Translations under genes and position numbers: made by a program
The notes under the pieces: model-generated
Databases searched by the model: none
The model's input: the letters and a program-made list of their open reading frames with translations, nothing else
What the model was told of the DNA's origin: nothing
DNA from: CALXVA01 sp944392465
Lineage (GTDB): Bacteria; Bacillota; Clostridia; TANB77; CAG-508
Assembly (NCBI GenBank): GCA_963931155.1
Contig: OZ006978.1
Span: 1,426,001-1,490,000, forward strand
Length of the DNA stretch: 64,000 bases
Direction: 5' to 3'
Part shown: in pieces, positions 40,401-48,600 of the stretch
Layout of the letters: every line of letters starts with the position of its first letter
Position numbering within the stretch: the first letter of the stretch is position 1

Positions 40401-40597
40401 GAGAAGAAGAAAATCCAGTATCAGAAACAGAAAAAATAAAACAAAATGGACTAGAAAATATATACAAATATGCAACAAAAGAAGAAACGAAACCACAAAC
40501 AAACGGAGCTGTGATAGTAGCTGTAATAATTGTTGTAGCAATAATTGCATTAGTTATACTAAGAAGAATAATTATAAACAACAATAGGAAAAAATAA
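31445..40597 (+). CDS. Giant double-anchored surface protein 1, probably phase-variable
   Basis: The open part encodes 3050 residues; the intended start is likely ATG 31350 in another register. From the N-terminus: a helix ending VVIYYIFLRYSPEQ, the shared membrane-proximal domain (about 15-185), an acidic Asn/Glu linker (about 185-310), a series of fibronectin-III-like domains (about 315-875), and a jelly-roll carbohydrate-binding-like module (about 878-1022, ending NLQVELGNRKTDYEEF). Long GLUG-type beta-helix repeats follow (GGIVG, GGIIG), in blocks that open with variants of EDWQSIEEG..NYRLMADIDF. A C-terminal transmembrane helix (VAVIIVVAIIALVILRR) comes last with a basic tail. Both ends should be in the membrane and about 2950 residues outside. 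An ATG at 31445 would cut the N-terminal helix in half. Confidence 0.8.
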   Translation: MLIILVVIYYIFLRYSPEQIITYSGYAIEGKEMVENLKSSDKSKLAPYLGLIAVQENDLIYKKLNSYYIGEDDKKEIDINYPIYINEGNALLNLGENTKLITVNYEEVEGYPDFMMADGVMYNGADITRADGNKYLFLKSEDEIYTNVEPITITTSTGKYTIKEYSNIYFAEDHIAYYEMEGMQGKNEQNENNEENKQNNNLKDSYLEYKQIKPIDPDSKTKINGETITYKTLLERLEILQTEESNNESNNNKENATNETKEDDLKNTTNEENTIAEETTGQNSNISNNQNTTDTENNNSDKDEDEWQEGMWEKPEVSCTDFESDVYTIRTNLSVRDRAGVITRGITFEIYLDGRLNRRVQASQAGTLEITNLQPSSEYEIRGIFYYNDENGVEQEEEFYTGKVTTKSIDTLGTLDFSFQNGKIYSNKIELIHLKLNNALNEEVVRGISRVQVEIGDAAYRLTNAQIDELKAGKEITYQTSENLTSNSKIKYEITAFDRYGNELKEKNNTGETITSKQAPTSSIRVTKQDVTEVDLEITLTNKDNVSLENYRYEITNQSGDVVKQGTLGNNGVASNGNKDELAFTDLDPNGYYQIVIYGDYDLENGEGKHQNSELGRGSFVTRPIASLGYMQVKIDDKEVTQDSMNLGISIDTVQTDARLVAILNKVEVVIYDQGKNTDNGSDENNGQSEEETQGTEIKRITLTDEEVEKLKTSEEIELNLEQLTSNTKYRIDVITTVKQGSVEEVVEDKQNIDQIITLKMPAEVQIRNQFVIGTMIDLDMRIEDIDGADLVDKVRIEVRDKDNKLVDLSEMATNQDYERKTYEGLTPNETYTILVYAPQYNEGSTDATYKADYLLKKIEIVTETGISGKLDLIGLEKTPTGKNLIDVSSKVNWFVSCFNIGNYNYPISYDENTNILTFLGTNQWSLSCMYYDLSKYIGKEITVSFKAKSSEDTTLQIMEKREDDFSNVGYVNPQFANVTTEWKEYSYTLTLSKTGYLGFYEPNSATIEFQNLQVELGNRKTDYEEFKYDYNANIAVTVIDARNEIITNDYYVRIYKNNEQIQEIRYEEIGEENKVENVQKSYNIEPNETYKIELLVKIADRYYELDSQEFSTEGSREVKGILNKNDFLKIQPFGEYIVLSDLDLSDFTSGMYRFGADNLQFNGKINFNGKTLTRGIKNSGSPIFYSIGKEGIIENLDFNIKMDNNMEKQMTGGLAFDNYGSIKNIIIKLTESSELRNSKVALCVWENYGTIENFILNFEVSLYVNNEGIGLTSWNYGVVKNGYAYGENIKLTNSVSSSSSVCSVIVRQNSNNAILENIYTLVSIDNLYPEGKKDKACIVLQNVGNATVQNVYSVGFGENTDLTLGPNVYSKVSKKIYNNYYFSNETFTSKFETKGNKLSLWDAEFQNQLINTDEAFIVDDLVNEGYYPQLNLPDIMPAQEYIELPEVKDADLPDILSTKVLEQGTDTVKVQFSVNNPSAEQITEINIQNIEVEILSQEYNNGKSIVIAELKNPIICVSKYNVISLTVKGAFGGGYTRPYEEGERVINVDLYKEIWDVNDWKAINESPTENYMLMTDLDFINEGNTVNVSRVDGIINGNGHTISNINLTNNYYFIGELYGTLENLFIDKFNQSVSIYGGAIATAKTNSLIDNVHLKNVQIYKNYKNGQWGAGGLLRIAQYCTVKNCSVNNIKINTEGTSNEISVGGLVGISEGTTIENCFVQGLNVTDSRGVSSGIGGIVGIARGSNRIKACYSEGIINSDNFNVGGIVGKVESKDNIENCYSKVTISTTNINVGGIIGSYSETDLSTIENNLSIGNIYTTSGINTLNRIVGNNNDTVNNNYAYENQKLNGYISKEEKGATLLDKNNILNLNLGESYNYDNKSRGILPKLYNTEGTELLPNQSDILLDNTSEDMSELEVKSIEASKPNTTEAEISISINNPEQIEITGVIIEDMTVTEVSRNVTQNGMTNIVVKATPNRYYDSYKLTGIYYKDLKGEEKIVELEAEIEVQFYKEIYTYEDWQSIEEGTYQNYRLMADIDFSGRTNVKNNITVNRLEAENRIYTLKNIDLSYDSPNTGLINNVKSSIKNIGFENIKLTNTSNSGNYFGVISSNSGNMENLNFKDIIINAKGISYLGCIGGMVSGDGIKNIKLQNITINGNGYIGGLLGYIKLDKEGIIKDIKGNNLTIEGKSNYVGGIIGYQYGKYLETSNISISDSNIKGNDYTGGIWGYIYYYKITYLVVNNLDISGHSHVGGIAGYSITISSATEYLYQNMEILDSDITGTGNYIGGVTGYSYGGNIKNFSSSNCTINIPNSNSEDIGGVVGRTAWVTVSNFDISKIEIYGKGKNVGGIIGNNADNESADGDAINGYLSEGFIEGNQNVGGAVGRASYGSIRDIYINANVNAEYSCAGGVFGYMDNTRMTASGFQLKVTNSMVLDTQVKSSTKSGGIIGDMAKAIYREQVFYYNNYIDADVTSDNTSTGSLIIGGRPDENPYITNTYVYKYSTLNGDYVYTTNDNIDDKQYLVRNDLDKTETFRDKIGLGTTYLDYSSLAEGKYPKIKDSYLYEPDLQTGIDLPTDPDITIINSLNDANTVGNKNNLANTNDISTQSIEALPTITAYPVSVNEINIDFSSMPEGVSFTYYINGQEKEKIDLANKTYTFNYNYQDTLEIKLTNSTDEETITINPDNVRSEASLVGDNNAYILGTSLFINGELQQGEYVNVYGGFALNKNGQVFDIATKQLVRKDATTTTILSETAKPLHTYNYKDNNIEVYGTYSKVNDNVKSQIYNVRSGILSALSNNLDMKINNYISDNYNNKEYQTILSKNGEIVDLKEKLQYPGNFFSRNIKQIVQNNDQEKTEMMVLYNTGKVIVFNYVTGEVIYENDEKADEGLVDYIAGSVSNIWDNYEEKQEEYSKGKELAAKLSEMPIEEAMKQKNNNNNGTAIEMANNEQEESNTITNSADNYITVYNGNTDEYDVYSANEIIGGEEENPVSETEKIKQNGLENIYKYATKEETKPQTNGAVIVAVIIVVAIIALVILRRIIINNNRKK

Positions 40598-40665
40598 CAT
40601 ATCATATATGATATCTATGAAATATATGAAGAAAAATTATTTAGAAACTAAATAAGATAATTAAA

Positions 40666-40709
40666 AAGAAGAAGATTAAAAATAAAACAACTAAATCTTC
40701 TTCTTTTTT
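40666..40709 (+). terminator. Terminator of giant gene 1
   Basis: AAGAAGAAGATT at 40666-40677 pairs with AATCTTCTTCTT at 40694-40705, followed by T residues. Confidence 0.85.
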
Positions 40710-40711
40710 AA

Positions 40712-40797
40712 AGTCGTTTGAAAAATGTGCAAATTTTCACAAAAGTCCTTTGAAAAATGTGTAAATTTTCACAAAAGTCGTTTGATTTTTGTGAAAA
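40712..40797 (+). repeat. 32-bp tandem repeats upstream of the first AAA ATPase
   Basis: Units start at 40712, 40744 and 40776 (period 32 bp). The consensus begins AGTCGTTTGAAAAATGTG and ends AAATTTTCACAAA. The third copy is partial and overlaps the -35 of the ATPase promoter. An operator array or a recombination remnant are both possible. Confidence 0.8.
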
Positions 40798-40810
40798 ATT
40801 ATGATATAAT
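40782..40810 (+). promoter_or_regulatory. Promoter of the first AAA/DUF4143 ATPase
   Basis: TTGATT at 40782-40787 and TATAAT at 40805-40810 are 17 bp apart. The -35 lies inside the third tandem repeat copy. Confidence 0.7.
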
Positions 40811-40854
40811 ACATATAAACAATTAATATAGATAATCATTAGGAGAGTGATGAT

Positions 40855-42162
40855 ATGTATAGAGATAAAATAGAAGAGTTAAAAAAATGGAAAGAATCAT
40901 CTAATAGAAAACCTTTAATAATTAGAGGAGCAAGACAAGTAGGAAAAACTTGGCTAATGAAAGAATTTGGAGAAAAATATTATGAAAAATGTGCATATAT
41001 AAATTTCGATGATAATTCAAGAATGAATAAACTTTTTGAAGAAAATTTTGACCTAGACAGAATAATACAAGGATTAAAAATAGAATCAGGTGTAAATATT
41101 GAGCCAGAGAACACTTTAATAATTTTTGATGAAATCCAAGAAACACCTAAAGCATTAAAAGCATTAAAGTATTTTTATGAAAATGCTAATGAATATCATG
41201 TAATATCAGCAGGTTCACTTTTAGGAGTTGCAATACATAGTGGAACTTCATTTCCTGTTGGAAAAGTAGATTTTTTAGATTTGATGCCTTTAAGCTTCTT
41301 TGAGTTTTTAAACGCATTAAATGAAAAAGATTTAGTAGAGCTGTTAAAAAGTAATGATTTTAACATGATTGATGTGTTTTCTTCTAAATTGAAAGATTAT
41401 CTAAAAATTTATTATTATGTAGGTGGAATGCCAGAAGTTGTTAATTCTTATGTACAAAATAAAGACTTAGTAGAAGTACGAAGAATACAAAAAACATTAC
41501 TAGAAGATTATGAACAAGATTTTTCTAAACACGCACCTAATAACATTGTGCCAAGAATTAGGCAGTTATGGAATAATATACCTACACAACTTGCGAAGGA
41601 AAATAAAAAATTTATCTATGGATTAGTAAGAGAGGGTGCAAGAGCAAGAGAATATGAAATAGCGTTATCATGGTTAATAGATTGCGGTCTTATATACCAA
41701 GTAAATAGAGTAAATAATAGTAAAATACCATTGTCAGCATATCAGGATTTTAGTGCATTTAAATTGTATTTACTTGATGTAGGATTATTATCTGCAATGT
41801 CAGGAATAGATGCAAAAACTATTTTAGAAGGAAATGAAATATTTAATGAATTTAAAGGAAGTTTAACAGAACAGTATGTTCTATGCCAATTAAAGCAATG
41901 TACAAACCTAGATATTTTCTATTGGTCAGCAGATACAGGAACAGCAGAGGTAGATTTTATAACACAAATAGGAACAAACAATGTTCCTATAGAAGTAAAA
42001 GCAAGTGAAAATTTACAAGCAAAAAGTTTAAAAACATTTGTGCAAAAATATAACACAAAAATTAATGTAAGAACTTCAATGTCTGATTACAGAAAAGAAG
42101 ATTGGCTTATAAATATACCTCTATACAGCATAGGCAATATAGAAAAAATAACACAAATGTAA
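40855..42162 (+). CDS. AAA_14/DUF4143 ATPase
   Basis: The 435-residue protein has an N-terminal P-loop ATPase domain with Walker A GARQVGKT (about 25-32) and Walker B LIIFDEIQE. A helical middle part and a C-terminal DUF4143 domain follow. That domain has a nuclease-like signature, AEVDFI...VPIEVKAS, reminiscent of PD-(D/E)XK folds. These ATPases are very numerous in gut anaerobes and their role is unknown. AGGAGAG precedes the ATG. It sits between giant genes 1 and 2 with its own promoter. It may be a passenger or may regulate or rearrange the neighbouring loci; the sequence does not decide. Confidence 0.85.
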   Translation: MYRDKIEELKKWKESSNRKPLIIRGARQVGKTWLMKEFGEKYYEKCAYINFDDNSRMNKLFEENFDLDRIIQGLKIESGVNIEPENTLIIFDEIQETPKALKALKYFYENANEYHVISAGSLLGVAIHSGTSFPVGKVDFLDLMPLSFFEFLNALNEKDLVELLKSNDFNMIDVFSSKLKDYLKIYYYVGGMPEVVNSYVQNKDLVEVRRIQKTLLEDYEQDFSKHAPNNIVPRIRQLWNNIPTQLAKENKKFIYGLVREGARAREYEIALSWLIDCGLIYQVNRVNNSKIPLSAYQDFSAFKLYLLDVGLLSAMSGIDAKTILEGNEIFNEFKGSLTEQYVLCQLKQCTNLDIFYWSADTGTAEVDFITQIGTNNVPIEVKASENLQAKSLKTFVQKYNTKINVRTSMSDYRKEDWLINIPLYSIGNIEKITQM

Positions 42163-42189
42163 AAATTCTATAAAAAATAAAAAATACTC

Positions 42190-42217
42190 TTCCAATTTAA
42201 AAAAGATATGTTATAAT
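42190..42217 (+). promoter_or_regulatory. Promoter of giant locus 2
   Basis: TTCCAA (42190-42195), a 16-bp spacer and TATAAT (42212-42217) match the promoters of loci 1 and 3. The transcript start carries small hairpins (TCCT-AGGA and TAGAC-GTCTA) in place of the GCCA/TGGC hairpin of the other two. Confidence 0.65.
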
Positions 42218-42344
42218 GAAAATGTCCTAAAAAGGATAGTATTTTCTTAGACAAGAATGTCTAGTTTTGTACAGATATAAAAGGACAAATGTTAAAACGC
42301 AGACAGCAGAAAAAAATAAAAAAAGGAAAGGAAAACCAGAAAGA

Positions 42345-42560
42345 ATGATAGCACGTGAAAGTCGCATGGCTCTAGAGAGAGAGAGAGAGAGAGAGAGAGT
42401 TACACTATTAGATAACAGATTCTTCGAAGGAAGAATCCTATTAAACGTGCTTAAAACTTTTAATAGAATAGATAAGTTAATTACAGGGATAGACTGTATC
42501 ACTGTAAATGTTAGTAAAAGAAACATTTATGGTGATATGGCCTATCCTTTTTGCGTGTGA
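42345..42560 (+). CDS. Leader frame of giant locus 2 with (AG)13, detached from the giant gene
   Basis: ATG 42345 reads MIARESRMALERERERERVTLLDN, equivalent to the ON register of loci 1 and 3 (RATLLNN). After DN it diverges into an unrelated 48-residue tail and stops at 42560, 57 bases before the giant gene. The locus therefore seems to have been rearranged: the tract-bearing leader was kept but no longer joined to the giant frame. Whether the 71-residue product is made is unknown. An upstream in-frame ATG at 42267 lacks a ribosome-binding site. Confidence 0.45.
   Translation: MIARESRMALERERERERVTLLDNRFFEGRILLNVLKTFNRIDKLITGIDCITVNVSKRNIYGDMAYPFCV
42374..42399 (+). repeat. (AG)13 dinucleotide tract
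   Basis: Thirteen perfect AG units follow ATGGCTCT, in the same sequence context as the tracts at 31379 and 53654. The number differs by 5 units from locus 1 and by 4 from locus 3. Confidence 0.95.
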
Positions 42561-42616
42561 AAAGTAAGTATTTAAAGAAAAATAAGAAATCAAAAGCAGA
42601 AAGGAATTGAGGTATA

Positions 42617-45600
42617 GTGAGAAAAGATAGAATAAATAAAATACAAGTAAATAATAAAAAGAAACGTAAAGAAAAGAGAGGATTGAACAATAAAGGAAAA
42701 GGCAAAAGAATAAATGTAAAGAATTTACCTACATTTATATTGATAGGACTAATCTTAATGATAATCATAATAGCAATAATCTATTATGTGTTTTTAAGGT
42801 ATGCACCAGAACAAATAATAACATATAGTGGATATGCAATAGAGGGACAAGCATTAGCAGAAAACTTAAAAAATAGTGACATATCTAATGTTAAGCCATA
42901 CTTGGATTTAGTAGAAGTACAAGAAAATGATTTATTGTATAAAAGATTAAATTCATACTATGTAGGTGAAGATGATAAAAAAGAGATAGATATTAATTAT
43001 CCTATATACATAAACAATGGAAATGCTCTTTTAAACATAGGAAAGAACACAAAACTAATAACAGTAAATTATGAAGAAGTAGAAGGATATCCAGAGTTCA
43101 TGATGACAGATGGAGTAATGTATAATGGAGCAGACTTAACAAGAGCAGATGGAAATAAATATATATTCTTAAAGAGTGAAGATGAAATATATACAAATGT
43201 AGGAGCAATAAAGATAACAACAGTGTCAAACACATATAACATAAAAGAATTTAGTAATATATACTTTACAGAAAATGCTATTACATATTATGAAATGGAA
43301 GATGGATATTTACAATATAAGAGAATAGATGATGTAGATAAAAACTCAAAAATAGAAGTAAATGGAGAAAGTTTAACATATAAAACATTCCTAGAAAGAT
43401 TAGGAATAATAGATACAGAGGAAAACAACAGCAATGATAAAAAAGATAATGAAACCGAAGAAGCAAACAAGATAAATGAAAATACAGTAGAAGAACCAGA
43501 GCAAGTAAATGAAGAAAACTCAATAGATGAAAACAATAATACTAATGATTCCACAGAAAATAAGCAAGAAGAAAATCAAGAGCCAGAATGGCAAGAAGGA
43601 ATGTGGGAAAAACCAGAAGTAAGTTGTACAGACTTTGAAGGAGAAGTATACACAATAAGAACAAATTTATCAGTAAGAGATAGAGCAGGAGTTATAACAA
43701 GAGGAATAACATTTGAAATATATTTAGATGGAAGATTAAACAGAAGAGTACAAGCTAGCCAAGCGGGAATACTAGAAATAACAAACTTAAGACCAAGTTC
43801 AGAATATGAGATAAGAGGAATATTCTATTACAATGATAAAAACGGAGTAGAACAAGAAGAAGAGTTCTACACAGGAAAAGTAACAACAAAATCAATAGAT
43901 ACATTAGGAACATTAGACTTTAGCTTCCAAAATGGAAAGATATATTCAAATAAAATAGAGCTAATACATCTAAAACTAAATAACAACATAGATGAAGAAG
44001 TAATAAAAGGAATATCAAGGTTGCAAATAGAGATAGGAGATATAGCATATAGATTAAGTAATAACCAAGTAAATGATATAAAAGCAGGAAAAGAAATAAC
44101 ATACCAAACAAGTGAAAGTCTAACATCAAATAGTAGGATAAAATACAAAATAACAGCATTTGATAGATTTGGAAACGAATTAAAGGAGAAGAACAATGAA
44201 GGAGAAACAATAACCTCAAAACAAATGCCAACAGCAAGTATAAGACCAACAAAACAGGATGTAACAGAAATAGAGATAGAAGTAACACTAAACAATAAAG
44301 ATAATGTAAAACTAGAAAACTATAGATATGAAATAACAAACCAAAGCGGAGAAGTAGTAAAGAGTGGAGCATTAGGAAAAAACGATAATGGCACAGATGG
44401 TGGAAACTCCAATGAAGGAGAAAATATAAAAGATGGTACAAAGGAAACATTAAAATTTAACGACTTAGACCCAAATGGATATTATCAAATAGTAATCTAT
44501 GGAGACTATGACCTGGAAGATGGAACAGGAATAAAAGAAAATGCAGAATTAGGAAGAGGAAGTTTTGTAACAAGACCGATAGCATCATTAGGATATATGC
44601 AAGTAAAAATAGATGATAAAGAAATAACACAAAATAGTATGAACCTTGGAATAAGCATAGATGAAAACCAAACAGATGCAAGACTTTTAGCAATACTAGA
44701 TAAAGTAGAAGTAGTTATATATGACCAAGGTAAAAATAGCGACCAAATCAATCAAGGACAAGAAGAACAAAGCAAAGAAACCGAAGTACAACGCATCACC
44801 TTCACTAAGGAACAAGTTCAGCAACTAAAAGTAGCAGAAGAGGTAGAACAAGACTTAGAGAGGCTAAATTCAAACACAATATACAGAATAGATGTAATAA
44901 CAACAGTAAAACAAGGAACAGTAGAAGAAATAGTAGAAGATAAACAAAACATAGAACAATTAATAACTTTAAAAATGCCAGCAGAAGTACAAATAAAGAA
45001 CCAATTTGTAATAGGTACAATGATAGATCTAGACATGAGGATAGAGGATCTAGACAATGCAGTATTAACAAACAAAGTAAGAATAGAGGTAAGAGATAAA
45101 GACAATAAATTAATAGACTTAAGCGAAATGCAAACAAATGCAGACTACGAAAGAAAAACATATGAAGATTTAACACCTAATGAAGAATATAGAATAATAG
45201 TATATGCACCACAATACAACATAGGAAGTACAGATGAAACATATGAAGCAGATTACATCTTAAAAGAAATAAAGATAGTAACAGAAACAGGAATAAGTGG
45301 AAAGCTAGACTTAATAGGACTAGAAAAAGCACCAACAGGAAAGAACCTAGTAGATGTAAGCTCAAAAGTAAATTGGTTTGAAAGATGTTTCGATTTATCA
45401 TATTCTTATGGTATAAATTATGACGAAAACACAAAAATACTCAAATTAGGAGAAAAACTAAGTGACAGTATGAAAAAGAAAGACTATTACGATTTAAGCG
45501 AATATTTAGGACAAGAAGTAACAATAAGTTTTAAGGCAAGAACTGAAAATAATGCAAAATTGGAAGTGATAGAGAAACTTAATAATGACTTTTATAATAC

Positions 45601-48600
45601 GGATTGGAAATCTTATTATAAAATAAATGATTTAAGCAAAGAGTGGCAAGAATACCAATACACATTAACTTTGAGCCAAACAGGGTATTTAGGATTTTAT
45701 GTGTTAGAAGGTTATGCAACAGTAGAAATACAAAATTTACAAGTAGAACTTGGTAATAGAAAAACAGATTATGAAGAATTTAAATATGATTACAATGCAA
45801 ATATAGCAGTAACTGTAAGTGATGAAAGAGACGAAATAGCAACAAATGATTACTACATAAGGATATACAAAAACAATGAACAAATCCAAGAACTACGTTA
45901 TGAAGAAATAGGAGAAGACAACAAAGTAGAAAATGCTATAAAAACATACAATATAGAACCAAATGCAAATTACAAAATAGAGCTTTTAGTAAAAATAGGA
46001 GGGAGATACTATGAGCTAGATTCACAGGAATTTACAACAGAAGGAGCAAAAGAAATAAAAGGAATATTTAACTTAAATGACTATTTAAAAATACAACCAT
46101 TCGGCTCATATATTATTTTAAATGATTTAGATATGCAAAATTCTAGTAGTAAATATATTTTTGGAGCGTTTGTGGAAGAAGGTGGTTTTTCTGGAACCAT
46201 AGACTATAATGGTAAAAAAATACATATTAGTTCTAATGAATTTTTTGGTCTGTTTAGAAGAATTGAAAAGAATGGAACAATTAAAAATGTTGTATTTGAT
46301 ATAAATTTTGATAATCCTTCAGATATATCAGAATTTCCTAGTTTAGTTGCCTATAATCATGGAAAAATGGAAAATATACAAATTAATATGTGGCAATCAT
46401 CGAATGGTACAGTAGGTTTATATAAAATATTATGTGATTATAATTATGGAGTAGTTGACAATTTTATTATAAATGTAAAAAATGATATAAATGTTTTGGG
46501 CAGTAGCCAAGTAGGTTTAATACTTAGAAATAATTTTGGAACGGTGAAAAATGGATATATTTATGGGCATGATATTAATGTAACAGAAACAAATAACGGG
46601 TATAAATATTTGGGGATAGTGTCTAACTATGCAAATGCTACAATATCTAATGTTTTTACACTTACAAATATTAATTATTTAAATTCTTTAAGTGATAATA
46701 ATACTGCAAACATAGTATACAATAATTACGAGAATGCAACAGTACAAAATGTATATTCTGTTGGTGTTGGAAAGAATACAACAGATTTAACACACGGCCC
46801 TAATGTACATGTTAAAGGTTCAAAAAAAGTATATAACAATTATTATTTTGCCGATGAAATATTTACAAGTGAATTAGAAACAAAAGGAAATATGTTATCT
46901 TTATGGGATTCAACATTTCAAAACCAAATAATAAATCAAGATGGAGCTTTTATAGTAGATGAACTAGTAAATAAAGGATTTTACCCACAATTAAATATGC
47001 CAGAATGTATGCCAGCACAAGAGTATATAGAATTACCAGAAGTAAAAGACGCAGACTTACCAGACATATTATCAACTAAAGTATTAGAGCAAGGCACAAA
47101 TACAGTAAAAGTAGAATTTAGTGTAAATAATCCATCATCAGAAACAATAAGTAATATACAAATAGAAAATATAGATGTTGATATACTTTCACAAGAGTAT
47201 AATAATGGAAAAAGTACAGTAATAGCAGAATTAAAAAATCCAATAATTTGCGTATCAAGTTACAATGTACTAAGTATAAGTACAAAAGGAGCATATGGAA
47301 GTACATATAAAAGAGAATATGAAAAAGGAGAAAGAGTAATAAATGTAGATCTATATAAGGAAATATGGAATGTAACCGATTGGAAAGCAATTGCAGATTC
47401 ACCAACAGAGAACTATATGTTAATGGAGGATTTGAACTTTATAAATGAAGGAAATTCCATCCACATTTCAGAGATAAGAGGAATATTAAATGGAAACGGA
47501 CATACTGTTTCTAACATACATTTAAATAATGGAGAACCATTGTTTTACATGGTATATGGCACATTAAAGGATATGTATATAAAAAATTATATACAAGAAG
47601 GAAAGATAACACATGGGGGTATTATAGCCGGATTAGCTTCTGGAAGAATAGATGGAGTACATGTTACAAATGCAGAGGTGAATTCTCAGGAAAATACTGG
47701 TACAGTAATGATCGGAGCTTTGATTGGGGATTGTTGGAATTCTTCAGTTACTAATTGCTCTGTAAACAATTCTTCAGTAAATGTTAATATGGAAACAGGA
47801 ACTCTTTACTTGGGTGGGGCTATAGGTCAAGTTCAAAATACAACAATAGATTGTTGTTACACATATAATATTTCTATGAATGATTCTAATGTTACAAATG
47901 CAGGAATTGGAGGTATAATTGGCACAGGTTCATATAACAAAATTACTAATTGCTATTCAGGAGGAAAGATTGTATCTAAAAATATTAATGTAGGAGGAAT
48001 ATTGGGACTATCAGGTGCAGAAGTAGAAATAGAAAATTGCTATTCAACAGTTAATATATCTACAAATAATATAAATCTAGGAGGAATAATTGGAAGAAGT
48101 ACGGCGGTAGATACAGAAGGAATTGTAAACAATTTAAGTATAGGAAAAATATATACAACATCTGGAATAGAAAGCATAAATAGAATAATAGGAAGTACCA
48201 CTAATACAACAGATAATAATTATGCATATGAAAAACAATTATTAAATGGATATGCAAGTGAGGAAGAAAAAGGTGCTACTTTATTAACTAAAGAAGAAGT
48301 GCTAAATTTGAATTTGGGAGAAAGCTTTAATTATGATAAAAAGGGGGAAGGAATATTACCAAAGTTATATAATACAGAAGGAACTGAGCTATTACCAAAT
48401 CAACAAGATATATTCTTAGATGATAGTATGGAAGTTGGAAATGTAAATCTAGAAGTTGAAAGCATTGAAACAGCAAAACCAAATACAACTGAAGCAGAAA
48501 TAACAGTAAAAATAAAGAATCCAGAAGAAATAGAAATAACAGATTTAGAAATAGAAGATATGGAAGTTGCAGAAGTAACAAGAAACGTAACTCAAAATGG

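Noticed and set aside
40480..40597. Sortase (LPXTG-type) anchoring of the giant proteins
   Set aside because: No LPXTG-like motif precedes the C-terminal helix in any of the three; only a helix and basic tail are seen.
42267..42344. ATG 42267 as start of the locus 2 leader protein
   Set aside because: No ribosome-binding site is present and the extension has no counterpart at loci 1 or 3.
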